From: Multifurca ochricompacta
Lineage: Eukaryota > Basidiomycota > Agaricomycetes > Russulales > Russulaceae
Assembly (NCBI GenBank): GCA_022496185.1
Contig: WTXG01000201.1
Location: 1-64,000, forward strand
Reading direction: 5' to 3'
DNA: 64,000 bases
A program made the position numbers and the translations under genes. Positions within the stretch are counted from its first letter, which is position 1; each line of letters opens with the position of its first letter. Of the stretch, positions 58,495 to 64,000 are shown piece by piece. The notes beneath the pieces were generated by a model. The model was given only the letters and a program-made list of their open reading frames with translations, did no database searches and had not been told where the DNA came from.

Positions 58495-60965
58495 ATGTTC
58501 GCCCCTGAAGCTCTCTACATTTCGGTCGCGATCCTCACCGTGGCGTTCCTGATCCGCCGCCGCCGTCGAGCTTCATCACTGCCCCTTCCACCTGGTCCTC
58601 GTGGTTGGCCGCTCATCGACAACCTCTTCGATTGGCCTTTCGAATCCGCTTGGATTCCCTTTGCAGCATGGAGTAAAGTGTTCGGTACGTGGTTTTTTTT
58701 TTCAAGTCCATGGTCCACCGCGCATATAATGCGGCTGTTGTTCTATCATTGGAGCAATATACACGTGCTGCGCACATTGGAAGACAGATGATGATAATGA
58801 CGATGATGGTGTTATTGTTGTTGTTCTCATCACCGCCATCACCGCCATCATCTATCCTCTAACGCTCGTCGTCTTCTCTCCCCCTGACAGACAATGCTGA
58901 TCTACCTGCGCAGGTGATATAATTCACCTCAAGATCTTCGGATTGCACATCGTTATCATCAGCAGCTATGACACCGCAACCAGTCTTATGACTCAGGCGT
59001 CCTATTCGGATCGCCCAATCCTCACTATGGTCGGAAAGCTGTAAAGTTATTTGAATTTAATGTCTTGGCTTAGGTCGCCTCATGGTATCCTTTAGCATGA
59101 ACTTTACGCCGAGCATCGTGCTTGCACCGTATGGTGACCATTGGAAGTCCATGCGGCGCATCACACAGCAGAGCCTCAATCGCTCATCTTCGCTCGCGTT
59201 CCTCCCTAGTCAACTTGGGGACGCACGTCTACTTTTACAGGAACTTCTTGTGCATCCAGAAAATTATATCGGTGCTATCCGCTAGTGCGTAACGCGTTTC
59301 TCACACCGGTTATTGAATTCAGTGGGTACGTGTTCTGACCCCCCCCCCCCCCCCCACGTGGTTGCCTACAGCGCGCTTGGAAAGAACATCATCGAGAATA
59401 CCTATGGCATCAGGATCACTTCGCCGAGCTCCGAGGTACGTTGACACACTATCCTTTGGTCTTCTTTTTATTTTCATTTCTAAAATTTGCGTGGTCACCG
59501 CCGGAAGTATGTGAAGTTGTCCCGTGAGACCCATGAGGTTATCCAAAATGCCGTCGTTCCCGGTAGCTTCTTCGTTGACGTCTTCCCTGCTCGTACGTGT
59601 TTAATATGTCACCTCGTTTTCCTTTTCCCCCTTTGGGGGTGCGGTACTCACGTGACATGCAAGTCCGCTTCATACCTGAATGGTTCCCTGGTGCCGGCTT
59701 CAAGCGTCTTGCGCGCATCGCAAAGGCCCGTGGTGAACATATGGTTGATGGCGCATTCGATGCCGCCAAAAAGGCTATGGCTAGCGAAGATTCCATGGTG
59801 TCGCTTGTCGGGAACCTTCTTTCGAGTGAGGGGCCTAAGGAGATGACGCGTGAAGAGTATGAATACACGATCAAGTGGGCTGCTGGATCCCTTTATGGCG
59901 GTACGTACTACCACACACACACCTCTATGTGCAATGCGAGCTCAATTTTCATTCATACCAAAAAGCTGGAACCGAGTCGGTATGAATATTCATAATGCTC
60001 TCGTATAAAGCGCCGCCTGATTTACCGTATTTGATTTGTTCCTCGAAGACGACATCTGGTATTGCCACGTTCTTGCTTACCATGGTGCTCTTCCCGGATG
60101 TGCAAAAAAAGGTGCAAGCTGAGCTTGATGCTGTCGTGGGTCGCAAGCGGCTACCCACTTTCGAAGATCGTGCCTCGTTACCATATCTCGAAGCGACCAT
60201 CAAAGAATCCCTTCGATTCCACCCGCCGACGCCACTCGGAATTGCTCACCGACTCATCGAAGATGATGTCGTTCAAGGTCGGTAATAGCCCCCCAAAAAA
60301 AAAAAAAAAGAAAAAAGAAAAGACAACATTCATGGCATGGCGTTAAATGAAATGATACAGTCAATCTGATGCGTTTGCGGTACACATTTACAGGTTACCA
60401 CATCCCGAAAGGTGCCATCATACTTCCGAACATCTGGGCGATGAACATGAACGAGAAACAGTATGAACATCCTGAGAGGTTCAACCCTGAACGGTACCTG
60501 GGCCCTTCGCCGGCGCTTGAGTCTCCCGTGTTCGGGTTCGGGCGGCGCGCGTGCCTTGGTGTTCATTATTCAACCGCGGCCATTTTCATTACCGTCGCGT
60601 CTATATTGTCCGTCTTTGACCTTCGCGCTCAGGATAAAGATGGAAAGGACGTGGAGATCGAACCCGCTTTTACCGGAGGTATGTCCCGTCGCATGCGCAC
60701 GCGCGCCCCGTTCGTTATTTTTTTTTTTTCGCTAAACGAACATGTCCTCCCCCCCTCTCTTGCTTGGTTTTTTTTTTTTGGGTGGGTGTCGAAAAACAGG
60801 TTTTGTTAGGTAAGCAAATGATGGTCACATGCCTCTCAACAGACAAACTGAACTGACCATTCCCCCCCTCACTCCCGCAGTCACCCGAAACCTTTCCCCT
60901 GTCGGCTCATCTCGCGTTCTCCGGAATCTATCGAACTCATCAAAGCAGGGACGTCCATGCTGTAA
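58495..60965 (+). CDS. Cytochrome P450 (sterigmatocystin-oxidoreductase-like group) with a 10-nt microexon
   Basis: An ER-anchored haem monooxygenase of the large Agaricomycete group often annotated as O-methylsterigmatocystin-oxidoreductase-like. Exons: 58495-58684, 58914-59040, 59096-59284, 59372-59435, 59508-59592, 59664-59900, 60011-60277, 60394-60678, 60800-60809, 60881-60965; 512 residues. An N-terminal membrane segment (about residues 5-21) and basic RRRRR precede LPLPPGPRGWP. KESLRFHPP is the ExxR motif, FNPERY the PERF-type motif, FGFGRRACLG the haem loop with Cys440. The 10-nt exon restores FVSHPKPF and the in-frame stop after TSML. The seventh exon start is doubtful: the motif there reads SKTTSG, without the usual acidic residue, and the upstream junction adds about 15 unusual residues. 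Substrate unknown. Confidence 0.85.
59339..59355 (+). repeat. C17 homopolymer inside a P450 intron
   Basis: Seventeen consecutive C in the intron between exons 3 and 4, just before the acceptor; it replaces the usual mixed pyrimidine tract. Confidence 0.8.
60800..60809 (+). other. 10-nt microexon of the P450 gene
   Basis: Flanked by ACAG and GTAAGC. It is the only arrangement that joins exon 8 to the last exon in frame and gives the family-like GFVSHPKPF stretch. Confidence 0.75.
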
Positions 60966-61526
60966 AAAAAAAAGGATGTTTTTTTTTTTTTGTCACACAT
61001 ACATACACACACACACACACCCATTACGACTTTTTTTTGGTTTCTTTTTTGGTTTTGTTTTTGTTCCTTGTCGTCGTCCCCAACCCGATCGGAGGGGGGG
61101 TCTTGTGTGAGAGTAAAATAGAACAACTTTTTTTTTTTTGAATTTACTTTACAAATAGCGTGCCTACTGCTGCTGCTGCATTATATATTACATTACAATT
61201 TGACTTTTGCTATCTCTATATATCGTAAAAAATATATATATTATTGTTGCCCCATAGACTCTGGTAGTAAGGGAGAGAGAGGGCGGAGACAATAGAGACG
61301 GATCACTTGGCTACCACTACTAACTGGCTGATGGGATTGATGATGAGGATGAGGATGAGGATGAGATCGTCGCCCCTGTCACTTTGGTAAACATACGTAA
61401 GGTAACGTATATTGTAACTAACAATCCTCTTCCTCCACCACACCCCCTCCCACCCCCCCCAAAAAAAAAACCCTTTCTCTCATTCTTTTCTCACTCTTTT
61501 CTCACTCTTACTCTCTCACACACACT

Positions 61527-61557
<31 letters not shown>
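61527..61557. repeat. TATC microsatellite
   Basis: About seven perfect units. Confidence 0.85.
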
Positions 61558-61559
<2 letters not shown>

Positions 61560-61894
61560 TTTTTTTTTTCTTCTTCGACGCCGACGCCGACGCCACCGCC
61601 CTTTTGACTTTTTTTCATTTCTTGAGAGGGGGGGGGAGGGGGGGGGGTTTCGCTCCTGTGAGTTCGGAGCGCGCGCGGACACTGTAATACTTTTCCCCCT
61701 TCTTTTTCCCAATAGTTAGTTTTCTCTCCACTCTCCACTCTCTCCACTCTCTCCACGCCACACACACCACGCCGCACTGCGTCGCGTCTACAATCGTCAT
61801 CTCACCTCCCCGTCTCCGTCCCCCTCACCTTGCCAAGTCTAGCCCGAGCCCGAGCTTAATTCTGTTATCGATCGTTTTTTTTTTTATTGTTTGT

Positions 61895-61896
<2 letters not shown>

Positions 61897-61929
<33 letters not shown>
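61897..61929. repeat. ATA trinucleotide repeat
   Basis: About eleven perfect units. Confidence 0.85.
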
Positions 61930-61930
<1 letters not shown>

Positions 61931-62803
61931 TACTACCTTAAATGATTGATGGAGAGTGCATAATATGTATGTATGTACAGTGTGCTTCTAGCCTCAGAAA
62001 TGAGGGGGGGTAGTAGGTGTGAGGAGCTTCGAAGAGAATGTTTTTTTTCTCTCTCCGGTCTTTCTTTTCTCCGGGTGTTGTTGTTGGTGGTGGTGTATAT
62101 ATATCCCACACTCACAAGTAGGAAGAGAGAGAGGGGAGGGGGAATGCTATGTTATACTGGTGGTACGTGCCAAAAGGGAAGAAGAGAAGAAGGGTTTCCC
62201 CACTCCCCTCCTCCCTCTCCCTCCCCGGGAAGAGCGGAAGAAAAGGGACGACGATCCATAAACCTTTTCTTTATTCTTTGGATCCACCCCAAAATCGAAT
62301 ACCGTCTTGTGGTTTTAGTGTTTTTTTTTTTTTCGTTTGGGATTGGGTAGGGCTTGTGGGGGGTTTTACATATACAACAAGTTCTGGCGTTTCGTAGCGT
62401 CTCTCACAATGCATAGGAAGACTTTTTTATTTTTATTTTTTATTTTTAAAAAAAAAGGAAAGGAGGGAGGGGGGGGGAGGAGGGGGTTATTGAGTATGGG
62501 GTTACCCATCCAAACGAGCTTCTCAATCTGCGAAGAGGAAGACACAGACACACTAGTTTAAACACAGAAAACTAAAAACATTAGTCTAGTCCCAACACAA
62601 AAAAAAACAAACAAACAAACACTTTCCCTCACTCTCTCTCGCTCGCAAACGAGGATTTACATTATTTTACATTGCCACGGCACTTTTTTCTTTCTAAATC
62701 CCGAGATTTTTTCAATCAATCCATCTAACTTATTCTTCTGGACCTTCTTTCTAACCTTCTATCATCCCCAACCCTCAAAAAAAAAAAAAAAGGAGACATA
62801 GGA

Positions 62804-62830
62804 GACAGACAGACAGACAGACAGACAGAC
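62804..62830. repeat. ACAG microsatellite
   Basis: Six to seven perfect units. Confidence 0.85.
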
Positions 62831-63439
62831 GGGAAGGATAATATAATATAGTTCTCCGTTTACCCCGCATTACGCCGTGTATGTCGTTTTGTTTCGCTTC
62901 TCTCCTCCCCTCACAACGTCACCACGTCCCCTCCAACCAACGGGGCGCATCACGTCAACTTTGGCACGGAACGGACACACACGGGATTGCAGGGGGGGGG
63001 GGGAGGGGAGGGGAGGGGAGGGGAAATTTGTGTGTAAAGGATGATTAGGTACCAGTAGGACTGATGGCGATTTCTTTTTTCCTTGGCTGCTTCTCTGTCT
63101 CTAGCCTACGTACGGACGCCCAACTTTAGTTGGCTTGTCAAAAAACTTTGAGGACGACCGAACGGCCGAACGGTAAGTTCCGACCATCGTCACAGCCTCC
63201 CATCCCCATCCACCATCTCCATCAAATTTCCACGCGATAACCAAACGCTCAGCTTCACATATATGGGCCATAGATGAACCGTATGTTAGTCTTTGTGTAG
63301 ATAAATCGCAGATTAATATATATATATGAGTTATGTACAGCCTGGGTCCTGAATATTCCTCATTTCCCTCCCCCCCCCCTTGATATCGGTACCGTTAGGC
63401 ACCCAAACATTTTCTATTGAGCGACGAGTGATGGAACGT

Positions 63440-63485
63440 ATGGAGATGGAGATGGCGATGGAGATGGAGATGGAGGTGGAGATGG
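63440..63485. repeat. GGAGAT/GGCGAT hexanucleotide repeat
   Basis: Seven to eight imperfect units of GATGGA in spacer near the right edge. Confidence 0.8.
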
Positions 63486-64000
63486 GGAGGAGGAGGAAGG
63501 AGGGGTAATGGTAATGTGATCAAGCGTGAATTCCGACGGGTGGGCGGGTGAAAAACAGACGATGTAAAAGGGAGGGGGACGGTTAACGTTTGCTTAGTCC
63601 TTTCATGGAATGGGATGGGAGAACTTGTCAATCCGTTCCTGGAAGTTCATTTCCCTAGCTGTCCCGATCTTTGAGCGGGCATATATGGGCGCGGCGGGGC
63701 ACGGCGGGGCGAGCGGGTAGGAGTAGAGATAGCGAGAGACTATGGAAAACAAAAGAAAAGAGATAACTTTTGGGTGTGGTGTGGTGTAGTGGTGTTGATA
63801 AGCTTGATCGCATTCCATGCATGCCAAGTTGACTGCGCTTGACAGGAAATCCTCTTCCCGAGTATAAGCTAAACCTAGTCAGGGCAAGAAAAAATAAATA
63901 AAGATAAAATAAACAAGGATTAAAGGGATTACCAATTATGGACATTATGGTGGCGTAGTAGCTCTTCAGTACTCTTACTGTACTGTACTAGTGAGGAGAA

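Larger units (their letters stand above)
60966..64000. other. Terminal repeat-rich spacer
   Basis: Three kilobases with TATC units at 61527-61557, ATA units at 61897-61929, ACAG units at 62804-62830, GAGGG units near 63000-63022, GGAGAT units near 63440-63485 and long A, T and C runs. I see no exon chain on either strand. Confidence 0.5.

Overview
The window is nuclear DNA from a filamentous basidiomycete, most likely an Agaricomycete. Genes are cut by many short introns (about 50-100 nt) with GT-AG borders. Coding DNA is GC-balanced, while spacers are full of mono- and trinucleotide runs. The gene families are typical of mushroom-forming fungi: CYP63-like and other P450s, the large F-box family with a C-terminal repeat-like region, GPR1/FUN34/YaaH acetate transporters, and a tiny copper metallothionein. 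No rRNA, tRNA, CRISPR, prophage or intact transposon was seen.

Layout. 1-6.2 kb: two direct tandem aldehyde dehydrogenase (ALDH) genes, the first badly decayed. 6.9-15.6 kb: three F-box paralogues (two divergent, one following). 16.3-18.7 kb: a Ca2+/calmodulin-type kinase. 20.3-20.5 kb: a 35-residue metallothionein spread over three exons, too short for ordinary ORF finding. 21.6-24.8 kb: two convergent dienoyl-CoA isomerase paralogues, both ending in a peroxisomal AKL signal. 25.4-29.6 kb: two divergent acetate-transporter paralogues. 30.2-32.2 kb: another F-box gene. 33.4-34.5 kb: a NAT9-type acetyltransferase. 34.7-39.6 kb: two tandem NAD(P)-binding epimerase-like genes plus a third copy broken by an inversion. 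41.8-43.2 kb: an intronless F-box/LRR-like gene. 43.2-48.6 kb: no confident gene. 48.6-51.0 kb: a CYP63-like P450. 54.8-57.0 kb: a fifth member of the F-box family. 58.5-61.0 kb: a second P450 with a 10-nt microexon. The last 3 kb is repeat-rich spacer.

How it fits together. Almost every enzyme gene has a neighbouring paralogue, in direct (ALDH, epimerase), convergent (isomerase) or divergent (transporter) orientation, so local duplication has shaped this locus. ALDH, peroxisomal beta-oxidation isomerases and acetate transporters share a C2/fatty-acid theme, but whether they are co-regulated is only inference.

Quality caveat. In the first ~18.7 kb every multi-exon gene, including an otherwise conserved kinase, needs small (mostly one-base) corrections to keep frame. 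From 20 kb on, nine multi-exon genes read through cleanly on consensus GT-AG introns; the P450 at 58.5 kb also stays in frame but one of its splice sites is doubtful. Either consensus quality falls on the left side or those genes are decaying. Exon borders below were worked out by hand from splice signals and reading frame.
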